A stretch of DNA of 64,000 bases from Syngnathus acus (lineage: Eukaryota; Chordata; Actinopteri; Syngnathiformes; Syngnathidae). Where the stretch lies: contig NC_051096.1 of assembly GCF_901709675.1 (NCBI RefSeq), positions 5,235,001 through 5,299,000 on the forward strand, written 5' to 3'. The notes under the pieces were generated by a model. It did no database searches. It had not been told where the DNA came from and was given only the letters and a program-made list of their open reading frames with translations. The number at the start of each line of letters is the position of its first letter. Position 1 is the stretch's first letter. Below are positions 10,861 to 21,485 of this stretch, piece after piece. A program made the position numbers and the translations under genes.

Positions 10861-13740
10861 GTGGAGAACTAAAGGTGGTGTGAAGTGGTTACACTCCCAC
10901 CAGAAGACACGCCCACATTGGGCAAACGCAGAATTGAACAGTTTAAAAAAAAATCCTAACGCTCTTAGGATGGCTCTTGTTTATTATAGGGTCACTTAAT
11001 TCTGTCTTGGGCCTGAAGAGAAATAAAATATTAATTTTATAGTATCTTGGTGTCAACTACATGAAGATAGATAGACCGGTTTTGCAGAGCAGCTCCCATA
11101 TCCCTTTGGCCAAATTCTCCAACGGGACAGTCGCAATAAGTCCTCAGGGACATTTGGCACCCTTGCTTTAGAAAAAGGCTTTTTTAAAAATTATTATTAT
11201 ACTACAAACTGTACCTGCACTTTGACAATAACTAGAGATCCCGTGGGAAGTAAAATGACTCCTCAAAGTAGCACTTAGAAAATTGTTAATGTACTGTAAA
11301 TACATTTTGCAGGTACTTCCATGTTTATTTAGCCTACATCCCAAACTGAAACTGCGCTCTTTGTCAAAGGAGGCTCATTGCTGATGTAAATGTAAACGTC
11401 TTGAAAAAAAAAAAAAAATTGACAAAGTCAACAATGACTGAGATCTTAATAATCTTCTATGGACGAAAAGAGGGGCAGCAGCAAAATATTGACGAGCAGC
11501 TCATATTATTATCATGTCAACATTTTTTCCCCCATTATAAGTAATTTTGACGTCTCTGCGTCGTATTGTCTGAAATAGTTGCATAAAATCGCCTAATGAA
11601 GCAAAAACAACATTTGACTGGCTATATTTTGCAGTTTGCGCCTCTTTGATATATTCCACCAAGTGCCAAATTCCATCGCTCGATGGCGACATAATTCCAA
11701 AACAGCACAAAATAATCGTTGGCATGCGAGTGTCCTATTATTCCGCTAGATGGCGCTATTATAACGTTATCAAACGGCGCTGGGGTTAAAGCCAACAACT
11801 ACTTCAGTACAACAGAAGACAACGCGTAAGTGCAAAACATTTAAATAAATGTGTATTATTGTCCCCAAAAAACACATGATCCACAAGATTGACAATTCAA
11901 AATGTGTCAAATTAAAAACAGCAATCTTAATGACCTTTTCTAAATGGGAGACTTACTGAGATTTAATGATAAGAAAATCATAAACCATTTAAAAAATATA
12001 TTCTTGGTTGGAGACTTAATTGATTCAACCCAATGTCACAAAACATTACATTTTCCATTACTGTTCGAGTTAAATAGAATCATGTGTGACATAATTCTAT
12101 TCCTTGTATGTAATTCATAGTTGGTACTATTTTCCACTTTTGTTTCCCTTAGCCCAATCTAGATTTATTGACCCAATACTGATAAATTCGTGTGAACATT
12201 TATACGCTTTATCTTAACACTTTTACCTTTAGACCAGGTTGCCCTTACCAACTCAATGTATTCTAATTAAACAGCCACACCCATGGCTGTACTTTGCATG
12301 GCCTTTCACTGCTGACGAACAAACAACAGCAACTGAAAGTAAAGTGTGTATGACTCACACAACACGGACTCTGTACTTACTGGCAAATTAATTTGCCACA
12401 TGGCACAGGGTGTTTTTGTGAATCTCTACAAGATAAAATGATAGCCATCACTGTCACGGCTCATCTGCTTTAAACAAATAGGGGTGCGTAGAATATATAT
12501 ATATATATATATATTTTTAACTTTACATCCCCTTTAATTATGTTGATTTATTTTTTTTGCTCCAATACAATTAATTTATGTATTTAGTATCTAAACAGGA
12601 ATAAAATAGAAAAAAATATATTTTTGTAATGCGAAAACTGACCAACCCTGCTTTCGCTTTTGATGAATGATGATTTTAATTGGCCCCAAACAACAAAGGT
12701 TTGCCATACAATGGGCACGAACTGAAAATAAATATATTGCACCTCAACTTTTGGGTGGTTCTGAACACTTGGCTGCTTCTCCAAGGTGTACGTGACCTTC
12801 ATCAAAACTCATCTGGGACAGTAAAGCTGTCCACGTGAGTGAGGAAATGATTGTGAAATTACTGGTACTCAACTATCTTTGCCCTTCTTTCATTTTTCTT
12901 CCCCTCCCCAATGTATACTGAATCACCCAAGCCTTGTCATCATTTCTAAGAAGAGATTACTTCCGACAATGCCAGCACACACACGTAATGTGTTCAAACA
13001 GGTCTCGTAAAACTCCTGTCACGTCCATGACTCTCTGAAATGTCAAAAATTGGCCAATTCGTTTTTGTCAAAAATGGTTTCATTCTTAGTGACACTGATG
13101 TCATCAGGCATCATAGACAGTGCCCGTAAATGCAAATTTCAAGATGTATTATTACGTGTTAAAATTCATAAAAGCTCTTTTAAAACCATGAGATTTTTGT
13201 CGACTCACATGTATTGTTCCTTTTTTTTTTCTTGTTTATGTTCTTCTGTTGGTGAGGTATTTTATAATGCACCCAGGCAACTTCCTCAAAGCATACAGGC
13301 CCCCAAAAAAATAATATTTATTTATATTTATATGTGTGATACAGTCCAACACTTGGTGTGGACATAATTTTTTTTTTTGCACCATTAGAAATAATTCATT
13401 CCACAGTATACCCAAAACATTGGTCATATTAATTTATCCTATTCTAAGTTATGTATATCCACATTTATGGATTGCCACATTGTTTTATCAGTCTCTGACT
13501 TTTTTTTCAGCTGTTCATTATTTACTCGTACGTAGGTGTTACTGATGTGGTTTCTCCCACGCAGGGTAAGAGGAAATAAGTTGTTTTGTTTTTTTTGGTG
13601 AAAGACAGGACACCACATGCAAACCGAAACAAAAAACGATTGCAAAGGATTACTGGAAAGAGCAAATTTTTGATTTGTTGATGAAACCTTTGACTCACGG
13701 GAAAAAATCTGTTCACACGCTCAATGTATGTACATATAGT
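10861..13740. other. Spacer between crybg2-like gene and prdm1
   Basis: About 2.9 kb, AT-rich, no convincing exon on either strand. It holds an (AT)n run at about 12493-12513, several A/T homopolymers, and short CGCTAGATGGCGCTATT-like motifs near 11741-11760. It includes DNA upstream of the crybg2-like promoter and downstream of the prdm1 3' end. Confidence 0.6.
12493..12513. repeat. (AT)n microsatellite
   Basis: A pure AT dinucleotide run of about ten units in the spacer. Confidence 0.85.
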
Positions 13741-14621
13741 GTTGAAACAATCTTTATTACACTACGTCGTATAAAAGTATCATCAAAATAGTCTCTCACG
13801 TAAAAATTCTTACAATCTCAAACCTGTTAAAAAAATAAACTACAGGGTCAAACCTTGTACAAAAAAAAAAAAGAGTATTCTATTTGGATTGAGACGTAGG
13901 AATACCTGCAAAAAATGTAATCCAGTGCAAAACTACAGCGACCTAATTTGAGTCCTCAATAAGAACTGAAAGCATGGAAATAAAATTAACTTTCACATCT
14001 ATAATCAAGCAAAAGCAATTTTTGGCTATATGTATTTCGTTCCGTATGGTGATTAGCTACCGTCTAATATCTCCCATCTTGCAAAATGATTCTAAACAAC
14101 AATATTTTGGCAAATGCTCATTTAGATGTAAATTAAACATAGCAGATTTGACCCTTTTTTTTATTATAAATAAATAAATTAACAAATTGTAAAATAATTT
14201 ATGCACACAAAACACAAAGTAAAGCAAGCAAAAAGAATCTAAGAAGACAATTGTTAATATTCCTGAGTCGTTTCAATGTCTACCATCAAATAAACAACAA
14301 TAAAGCTAAATAAATAAGCATCTCTAATCAAAACAGGTGAAAACATAATAAGTTAACACACCAAAATAAAACTACCTGAGTAAAAACAATTGACTTCACA
14401 GTTTGTATTATTCATCGGGAGGAAGCACAATTTGTCTAATCAAACATCACGTCCAGTCTTTGGAATGCTCTTATTTTGGTGCTGTTCACATTTAAAAAAA
14501 AAAAGAAAAAAAAAAAGCTATATTTCATCTCTTCAGTCAAAACAGAGGCTACTTTTGGCGACATTTCTTTCTCTACTTAGTCCATCTTGAAATCTCCTTT
14601 GCTCCTTTGTTTGGTTGTCTC
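13740..14621 (-). other. Probable 3' UTR of prdm1
   Basis: AT-rich, non-coding sequence directly after the stop codon of the last prdm1 exon, ending near the AATAAA at 13758-13753. It contains several ATTTA-type motifs, which in many regulatory-gene transcripts are linked with mRNA turnover; their use here is not shown. Confidence 0.5.
13753..13758 (-). terminator. Likely poly(A) signal of prdm1
   Basis: TTTATT on the plus strand is AATAAA on the minus strand, set in TAATAAAGATTGTTTCAACA. It lies about 0.87 kb below the prdm1 stop codon, a reasonable 3' UTR length. Other AATAAA copies closer to the stop (near 14158-14180) could be used instead. Confidence 0.45.
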
Positions 14622-15188
14622 TCAGTGACCCTCCAACTTGACCGTCGAACTTTTGTGAAGATGGACGACGCTTGCTCTTTCCTGATAGGCCGCCAGAGAA
14701 CTGTGCTGGGAAACCGGGGCTGCTGATTGGCTGACAGGTGCGTTAACAGCCAGAGTCAGAGCTTTCCACAAAAAGGTGGCTTCTTTCTGGTCCTCCTTAC
14801 CCTCACCTTCCAAGGTACGAGCTAACCATCTCTCCACAGCCTCCTCCACCTGTGACGCCGACGCCGTTTCCGTGAGCGTGTCGGATTCTTGGCTAGCGTC
14901 AAAGCGCTCGAGCATTTCTTTCATGTGAACGTTGACGGGTGAACCCGAGTTGGCTGGGCAGCAGCTGCGTTGGTGGATGCGAAGGGAGAAATGGTGGAAG
15001 AAGGCCTGGGAACACATCTGGCAGTGGTAAGGTCGATCACGACTGCTGTGGAGACGACGATGCAGCTTGAGGTGGATGTATTGAGTGAATTTGGTGTTGC
15101 ACAGTTTGCACTGGTAAGGTTTCTCCCCAGAATGAAGTCGAAGGTGAGTTTTCAAGTTGCTGGTGCTACTGAAACGCTTTTGACACAC
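14622..15188 (-). CDS. prdm1: prdm1 last exon: zinc fingers 3-5 and C-terminal tail
   Basis: 567 bases ending in TGA at 14624-14622, after a TTCCAG acceptor. It encodes finger 3 ([18 protein letters not shown]), finger 4 ([21 protein letters not shown] region) and finger 5, whose last ligand is Cys instead of His (SLRIHQRSC), the C2HC form also found in known PRDM1. The tail of about 110 residues ([12 protein letters not shown], then [17 protein letters not shown]) is acidic and differs from the mammalian tail as I recall it. Confidence 0.93.
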   Translation of the reverse strand: MCQKRFSSTSNLKTHLRLHSGEKPYQCKLCNTKFTQYIHLKLHRRLHSSRDRPYHCQMCSQAFFHHFSLRIHQRSCCPANSGSPVNVHMKEMLERFDASQESDTLTETASASQVEEAVERWLARTLEGEGKEDQKEATFLWKALTLAVNAPVSQSAAPVSQHSSLAAYQERASVVHLHKSSTVKLEGH

Positions 15189-18100
15189 CTGGAAAATATG
15201 AAACAAGATCACTCAAAAGGGATCCGGTGACGCAAACGGTTGCGACAGATTGATGTCGGGATTATTTTGGGCACAATGTGGAATTACGCAATGTTGACGT
15301 GTTGTTATTCCTGTTCTTTACCGCAGGAATTCTATAATCAGTTCTGTTTGACAGCACTTTGAACTTTCTTACATATGCTAGGAAAAGTAATTTTAGAAGA
15401 TCAAGTTATCGTAAAAGACAACTTCCGGATGACACGTTCCGCAAGAGTTTCATAACCCGTTTTTTTATGACTCTAATTTAAACATACCTGACACTCATGC
15501 GGCTTTTCTCCTGTATGGACGAGGTGGTGCTTCTGTAGATGAGCCAGTTGAGTGAAACTCTTTTTACATAAGTTGCACTGGAAAGGTCTCTCGCCGCTGT
15601 GTACTCGGAGGTGGACCTACGGTGACAAAAAAATTAAACCACAGCCCTTTCGTACGAGTGCAAAATGGCGGATATCGAAGTCCCTACCTTGAGATTCGAC
15701 AGCTGTCCGAAAGTCTTTGCGCAGATATTACATTCATACTTGATCTTTCCATTCTGTTTCGTCAGAGGATAGGGCAAGGATTTGTGCCCGGGACGATTGC
15801 GTGACCCCGAGTTGCCTTTGGTAATCTCCACCGTTAAGTTCATTGCTTCCTCGTAACTAGAGGAAGTATGTCCGGGTGAGGGAAATTGGCTTGTCGGCTT
15901 GGGAACAGGAGAGAGGTCAGGGGTCGCCGGGGCGCCTCTCGGTGGGGACACATTAGGGGTTAGCTCTTTCAAACCGCCTTGTGGGGATGAAGAGTATGGC
16001 ATGGACATTGTGAGGAGATTAGGGGTGCTGAGGGGAGGGTATGGGATACCATCCGTGCCGAGATAGCTGCCATACCGGAGGGATCCTCTAGAAGGCAGCA
16101 TTCCGGGGAACGGAGGGGAGTATGAAGGAAGGAGGAGGCGAGGATAGTGTGAGGTGAAGGGAGGAAGGAGCTGGTAGGGCGGCTGGAGGGGTCTGGATTG
16201 AGGGTAAAGCGGGTGAGATGACACCAGGCCTTCCCTGTGGCCGTAGAGGCCGTGGAGGTGAAGGGGTAAATTTCGTTGGTCAGATGATAGTGCCGAGAGG
16301 TGATCGGGTAAATAAGGAGGATTCACTCTGTGGATTTGTTCAGGCTGAGGGGATGGAATGAACTCCTCCTGGTCCCTGTCCATCTTTTCCTGTTTCTCAA
16401 TCTTTTTGCTGAAATCCATGATTTGGTCATCGGGAGTATCTGGAGGAGTGTCTCTCCCCAACATCTCCACATCTACTTCTTCATCATGTCTCTCCTCTTT
16501 CACTTCTTCCTTTGTCTTCTCCTCGGGCCATATTGGCTGTTTGGCGTTTTCTTGCTCGTCGGCAACATACATGTTTTCTGCAACAGAGAAATTATTTTGC
16601 TAAGTTCATATATAGCAAGGACTTGAATTTCATATAGGATGACATCTCATCCACCCACGTATGCCGCTCCCAGTAATGGTAAACGATTAGGTTTGACTCA
16701 TAGCCTATAAAACCATCCAGTTTAGGTTTCTGTTTGTCAATTCAAGTCGTAATAATGTGTGGGAGGATCGCTTGGTGGTTAAATGAGTATCCATGTGTCA
16801 TGTCACGTCTGCGCCGCTGAAACAACAATTAGCGAATCGATCACACAATGTGTCAGCATGTTTTTTTTTTTTTAACTTCCGGCAGTATTCCGGTTTGCTT
16901 CTTTTTGTCTAACAAGTTGGAATGTGCCTAATGCTTTGCCAGCGTTTGGATTTCACCTTGAAGCTAAAATAGTTCATAAAAGTCATGACAAATGTTGCGC
17001 AAGTACAGACTTTGGAAGGAAACTCGTGTGAGTGCTTTTAGACTTTTAACAATGTAATTACACCGCTGTACTATTAGTCACTGTGAGTCATTCAACTTTG
17101 GAGCAATGAATGCACAATCACTCTGGATGAGGATATAATGCTGTTGTGTTTGCTTAATAGCTTTTTAAAAATGATTCACTGAAGGACTTTAAACATCCAT
17201 CATTCTTATTTCACGTCCAAGATCGATATCAGGCCGTCACAATACTAAATACGATAGAAGCAAATCCTGATTTGTTGTCTTTTAATGTTTTTTTTTTTAA
17301 TATTTATAGATTTTTTTTGCACTCACTGTGTTTGTTATTCTCCTGCTGACTGCATAACCTCTGGGCAAACTCTTGGCTGTACCACACGAGCAGCTCCTGT
17401 TTGGGTTCCACCGGCCGAATGGTGTAGAAGTAGATGTCTCGACCGTTCTGGCAAGCCACCAGGTTCTGCTCGCTCAGACATCGTGCCGGGTTGACGTAAC
17501 GCATCCAGTTGCTCCTATGGACGTCGTAGCCATCGACGAAGTTCTGAAGTTGCCCGTTGCTATAAATCTGCAACAAGCCCGAAAAGAAAATGCATTTATT
17601 TTTATTTTTCATACTTAATATATAGCTGAATTGGGGAATAAAGACATTTATAAAGGGAGAAAAAGTACAAACATTCAAGCCTGCCATGTACGATAAAGTG
17701 TCCTCAGTCTTCTTCTGTTCTAATGTGCTGATCGTTCCTCAAGTGCGGGCGGGCCTCAGTGTGTGTTGTGTGTGTTCTGTCAATCCTCTGTATTTGTGCT
17801 TGAGCTGTCATTCTATTTGTAGCTTGGAGGCGGGCTCCACTTTGCTGTGTCACGCTCTCTCTCCCTTTCACTCTCGTCATTGACAGTACCGGTAGTCATA
17901 AATAGTTCCACTTCTCTTTGCAAGAAAAAAAAAAAAAAACACAGCTGGCCGGCAGCCAAATTGTACACGTATGTACTTGACTGAACTCAGAAATGTAATT
18001 GAGTTCATGAGCGCGACTTCCCACTTCTGCTCACAAGGTTACAGGAAATAAAGCCGGAAGGGAAATACCATTCACGGGAAAAAGAATGGGAATTCACTTG

Positions 18101-20982
18101 GGAGAAACTATATTTCTTGAGTGACGCAGCAAGTTCCAGTAAAGATGTGATGACCATTTTGAGTTTGTGTGTGTAAAAAAAAAAAAAAGCCCAAGTTTGG
18201 TCAGCTGAATCAAAACTTACCCTCCAGAAGTATTTTCTGTTGGCCTGTTTGGGGACGTTGTCTTTGGTGTAGATGTCTCCTTGCAGAGGACCAAATCGAG
18301 TCCCCTGAGGAATGTACTCTTTGCTGAACACACCGCTCACCTTCAAAACAGATCACAAGTATATTTATAATACACAATCGTGTACTAAAATGATGTTATT
18401 TTATGCGTCTCAATAGAAAACAATAAAAACGATTTTTTGTTCTTAGAGATGCAATGATAAATTATCTTAATTATAAATTGTACAGCGTAATGTTGGTTGC
18501 TTCTTCACACTGTCCCAGACAGCTCAGAAAGCAAGTTTAAAGCTCCAAGGTGGCCTACTTTCCTTCACTAATGACTTCACCTACTGACTGGAATTATAGT
18601 TTACTTTCTTTCACCTACTGATCCCTGACCTGCTGTCCATTTTAAACGCGGCGAAACGAGCCAAGATGCGGTTTAACCTGTTTCTCTGTGAATGTGACTT
18701 GCACTTTGTTTGACTTGCAAAAATATTTTCACCTGACTCAAAAGAAGAAGAAACAACTTTTTGTTTTGAGGGATTCAAAGAATTCTACGTGTTCCTGTGT
18801 GCAGTGCAGTGCAATTTTCTATTTTGAATTTATACAAGATTACTTTTAATTTGATCTATTTATTATTATTATTATTAGTTTTCTTTTGTATTATTATTAT
18901 TATTATTGTTAATATTATCATTATTCATTATTTCTATTTTTAATATTTTTAATTTTAGGCTTAGGCTATATTATATTTATTATATTATATTTTATTTCTG
19001 CAATCCACCCCCAATCACACACACCAGACTACAATCTGGATGTCTTGAGGAGCTTTGTGTTCCATCTTTAAATTGACCCTGCCCCCAAGCCAATCCACTA
19101 ACCCCGAAAGTAAACACACTCTCCCTCTTTCTGCCATTGAGGAACGACCCCTTCAAAAGGATTACCAAAGCACCTTATGAAAAGGTCAACTATTAAAAAC
19201 AACAACATGACCTAAATCTCTGTGTGGTTGTTTATCATGTCATTAAAGAGCAGTGCTTCAAAGTGTGTGTATTTTTTTTTATTTTTAATTACGCCAGGAA
19301 CCGACAAGGGTGTGTGTGGCAGTGCATATTCGTGTGAGGTGATTCTTGGATGTGCTGAACTGGTGTGACAGGGCGTATTGTGCTAAGCCGGCGTTGCGTG
19401 GATAGCCAAGCGCTTTGCCGCCGCTGCTCAACCGCTCAGGTTGTTGCGAGGAAGGCGGGGGGGGAAGAGGGTGGGGGTCGCGTCGTGTGCAGAAAAACCC
19501 AATAAAGGAGGCAGATACCCCACGCTATCCCCCCCCTCATCTTTTTTTGGACAGAATTGGAAATTGTATGCCTGCCAGGTTGAGGCCTGATGCCTGGCTG
19601 GTCAGCCTGTTCCCAACGAAAGTTAATCATCTGGTTTTAACCTAAATCCCCCCCACCCCACCCACGCACAGCCACCATGCCCACCCCCTCTGCACGCTCC
19701 GCAAAAACCTGCCCCCCCCCACCTAACTGGCACTTACTGCTCATGTGCCATCTGCCACGTGTTTGAAGGCACATATCAAACTTTTGTTTGGCAATTTTTA
19801 TTTGTTTGTAAAAATCATATCCTTGATTGCTTCATCTAATCTTAAATAAATTTGCAAGCACTATTTGGGAGAAGCCATTTTTTGTCCCGCACCTCAATCT
19901 CATCAAACACCAAAAAGCGATTGTGACCATTTCCCCACTAACACAACTTTAGCTTCACAAATTATTTGGCTTGTATTTCCAAAGTCCCAATTCCAAATCT
20001 GATCGAAATTTTTAAAAGAGCTAAAATTCTTTGAATCCACTTCCCTTATCCCCTTCCACTTTCAATATGCGTAATGCTGAGATAAGTCTTCAAAGCCTTG
20101 ACATGTGAATTTCTCCGTGACTTACTCTGAAGTCATCCACATATGGTCACCAACTCACACAAGACTATTTTATCATCACGGAAGGAGTCAGTAAAAAAAC
20201 AGTTTCACCTTGACGACAGCGACGATAAAGAAGCTGTACTTTAGGAAAGGGAAACTACCTTTGGATTTGAGCCAGTTTGCTTAGAGCACATGACTTCAAG
20301 CACGTTTGACTTCTTTCTTATTGTCATTCTTCATTGAAAAACAATGAGACATGTTGGCCAAAGGGAGATTTAAAAATAAGACCGTGGCATATGATGGAAA
20401 ATACCTATGATGTGATAATCATCTAAGTTGGTAGATAAAAGAACGAAAGTTTTGGAGCAGGCACAAAAAGGAGGACACAAAGATAAGTTTGCAAACTATT
20501 GATAACGACTGTAAAAAAACGATTTGCCCTCAATTTTATTTTTTTTTCCAGTCAGCTGACTGAAGTGTTATCGCAAAGTGCATGAATCACCTGAGTGGAA
20601 GAATCTGAGGGAGGTGAAGAAGGGTGTGTTTGATTGTAAAGAAAGCAAACAAGGTGTGATATGATCAACTGGCAGGATTTCTAACGTCATAGTGTCTGGG
20701 TTTGTCTGTGTGTGTTGCTATGAAGGGTGTATTCTGTTTTGAAAGAGAAAGTAAAGCTTTGTATATTTTTTGTTCCATCGTACGTTGTTTTGCACAATCC
20801 AAAACTGCTCTTACCTCATCCTTGTTGTATTCAAACGAAAGGTTGCGTGGAATGGAAGTCATCGCCTTTGGCAGGTTGAAACTTGGGTTCGACACTTGAT
20901 CCGGTACAATGTAGGTACAATTGAGAGCAAAGTCAATTTCTCTCCAAGTGCTCATATCACTTTGTGTGCTTTCCTCCTTCAT
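14622..20982 (-). CDS. prdm1: PRDM1 (Blimp-1) transcription factor, complete coding region
   Basis: Six exons join in phase: 20982-20815, 18340-18221, 17567-17327, 16577-15688, 15616-15488 and 15188-14622 (2,115 bases, 704 residues and stop). PRDM1 is a nuclear DNA-binding repressor that directs cell-fate switches such as plasma-cell, neural-crest and muscle-fibre differentiation. The product has a PR/SET domain (about residues 50-170, with RNKYFW-type and [10 protein letters not shown] motifs), a Pro/Ser-rich linker (about 177-445) and five zinc fingers (about 457-592). It is shorter than the roughly 825-residue human protein, mainly in the linker and tail. Between a CRYBG gene and epha10, it is likely the third fish paralogue (prdm1c) rather than prdm1a or prdm1b; that part is inference. 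The start ATG has A at -3. Confidence 0.92.
15488..15616 (-). CDS. prdm1: prdm1 exon: end of finger 1 and finger 2
   Basis: 129 bases, 43 codons, phase 0 at both ends. It encodes [20 protein letters not shown] and then [19 protein letters not shown] plus HECQ. The intron falls inside finger 1 right after SNLK and inside finger 3 before CQKRF, the same placement I know from vertebrate PRDM1 genes. The finger linkers HSGERPF and HTGEKPH are canonical. Confidence 0.95.
15688..16577 (-). CDS. prdm1: prdm1 large exon: Pro-rich linker and start of finger 1
   Basis: 890 bases between a TTGCAG acceptor and a GTAGGG donor. It starts [14 protein letters not shown], passes an acidic stretch with [15 protein letters not shown], then a long Pro/Ser/Tyr-rich region, and ends [16 protein letters not shown] with [15 protein letters not shown], the first half of finger 1. 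The [17 protein letters not shown] region is a hallmark of PRDM1. In PRDM1 this linker recruits co-repressors such as Groucho and HDACs. Confidence 0.94.
16578..17326. other. prdm1 intron
   Basis: 749 bases between the PR-domain end exon and the linker exon, with no coding signal. It has a short T run near 16861-16872 and otherwise unremarkable AT-rich DNA. Confidence 0.6.
17327..17567 (-). CDS. prdm1: prdm1 exon: second half of PR/SET domain
   Basis: 241 bases between TTGCAG and GTGAGT. It encodes [20 protein letters not shown], then [20 protein letters not shown], then [20 protein letters not shown]. The [18 protein letters not shown] and ELLVWY motifs define PR domains of the PRDM1 group. 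The PR domain of PRDM1 is thought to lack strong intrinsic methyltransferase activity and to act by recruiting other enzymes. The last base begins a Lys codon finished in the next exon. Confidence 0.95.
17568..18220. other. prdm1 intron within the PR domain
   Basis: 653 bases; no coding signal beyond the exon borders. There are A runs near 17923-17938 and 18176-18188, and a C/T-rich stretch around 17855-17880. Confidence 0.6.
18221..18340 (-). CDS. prdm1: prdm1 exon: first half of PR/SET domain
   Basis: 120 bases, 40 codons, phase 0. It encodes [20 protein letters not shown] and then [20 protein letters not shown]. The GVxSKEYIPxGTRFGPL and NRKYFWR motifs are diagnostic for PRDM1. Acceptor GAAG, donor GTAAGT. 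Confidence 0.95.
18341..20814. other. prdm1 intron
   Basis: 2.47 kb with no exon signal. It has a TTA/ATT microsatellite at about 18855-18985, and a G-rich and C-rich patch at about 19450-19520 and 19645-19730 that stands out from the AT-rich surroundings. No conserved function can be assigned. Confidence 0.6.
18855..18985. repeat. ATT/TTA-rich simple repeat
   Basis: Interrupted runs of the triplet TTA and related AT-only sequence in the prdm1 intron. Confidence 0.7.
20815..20982 (-). CDS. prdm1: prdm1 first coding exon
   Basis: 56 codons from the ATG at 20982-20980 to a GTAAGA donor. It encodes [20 protein letters not shown], then NCTYIVPDQ and finally [14 protein letters not shown]. The MxLWxExEFxxxCTYIVxD and LPRNLxFxY features of PRDM1 are present. 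The acceptor at CTGCAG|TG (exon starting at 20996) leaves a 14-base 5' UTR segment before the ATG. I prefer this ATG because it has A at -3 and aligns with the internal Met of mammalian PRDM1. Confidence 0.88.
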
Positions 20983-21270
20983 TTTGGTGAAATACACTGC
21001 AGGTGACGGATCAGCTTCTGTTGGCTTTGGTATTGAGGAAAGTGAAAGCTTTGGTTTGAGTCCTTCAGTCTTAGGTTTGTTGATTAAAGCTTACGATCTG
21101 GAAAACGAAAGTTGGATGCAAAAAAAAAACAAAAAACAAAATGTTAAAATAAAAATCAACATAGACTATTCCAATAAATAAAATAAATACATTTAAATAA
21201 ATACATTTAAATAAAAAAAATAAATGAATCATTTTAAATAAATAAAAACATTTAAATAAATAACACTTAC
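20983..21270. other. 5' UTR remainder and first intron of prdm1
   Basis: Fourteen bases of 5' UTR, then an intron of about 270 bases up to the donor of the putative first exon at 21270. The intron near the donor (21178-21265) is almost pure A/T made of AAATAAATACATTT-like units. Confidence 0.5.
21178..21265. repeat. AAATA/CATTTA-type simple repeat
   Basis: Imperfect tandem AAATAAATACATTT units next to the putative first exon donor of prdm1. Confidence 0.75.
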
Positions 21271-21345
21271 TTGTGCACATTCATTTAGCTGTTGGAGCAT
21301 CCTTTCTTTGGTTAGGTCATCCCCTCCAATGTTTCTTCTGACCTC
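21271..21345 (-). other. Putative non-coding first exon of prdm1
   Basis: A GTAAGT donor lies at 21270-21265 on the minus strand, and a TATA-like box sits just upstream of about 21369. Between them is sequence containing two short upstream reading frames (ATG ACC TAA, and ATGCTCCAACAG onward). The exon is predicted only from the donor, the TATA spacing and position; the start site is approximate. Confidence 0.45.
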
Positions 21346-21368
21346 AGTTGCTCTTCTGTCTTCCCCTC

Positions 21369-21485
21369 GCTTATATCCAGTGACCACTCTTCCCACTGTC
21401 ACACGAAACTCTCGAGCCCCGGGATTGCGCCAAGCGTTTTTAGCCGCACGGCCCGGCCAATGGCGAGCGAGCGGCGTCACGTGAT
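21369..21485 (-). promoter_or_regulatory. Putative prdm1 promoter: TATA box, CCAAT box, E-box
   Basis: On the minus strand GATATAAGC occupies 21377-21369, about 30 bases upstream of the predicted start. CCAAT is at 21457-21461 (plus strand), and GTCACGTGAT, an E-box with the CACGTG core, is at 21476-21485. The surrounding DNA (about 21410-21480) is GC-rich with several CpGs. Spacing of the elements is typical for a core and proximal promoter; factor binding is inference. Confidence 0.5.
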
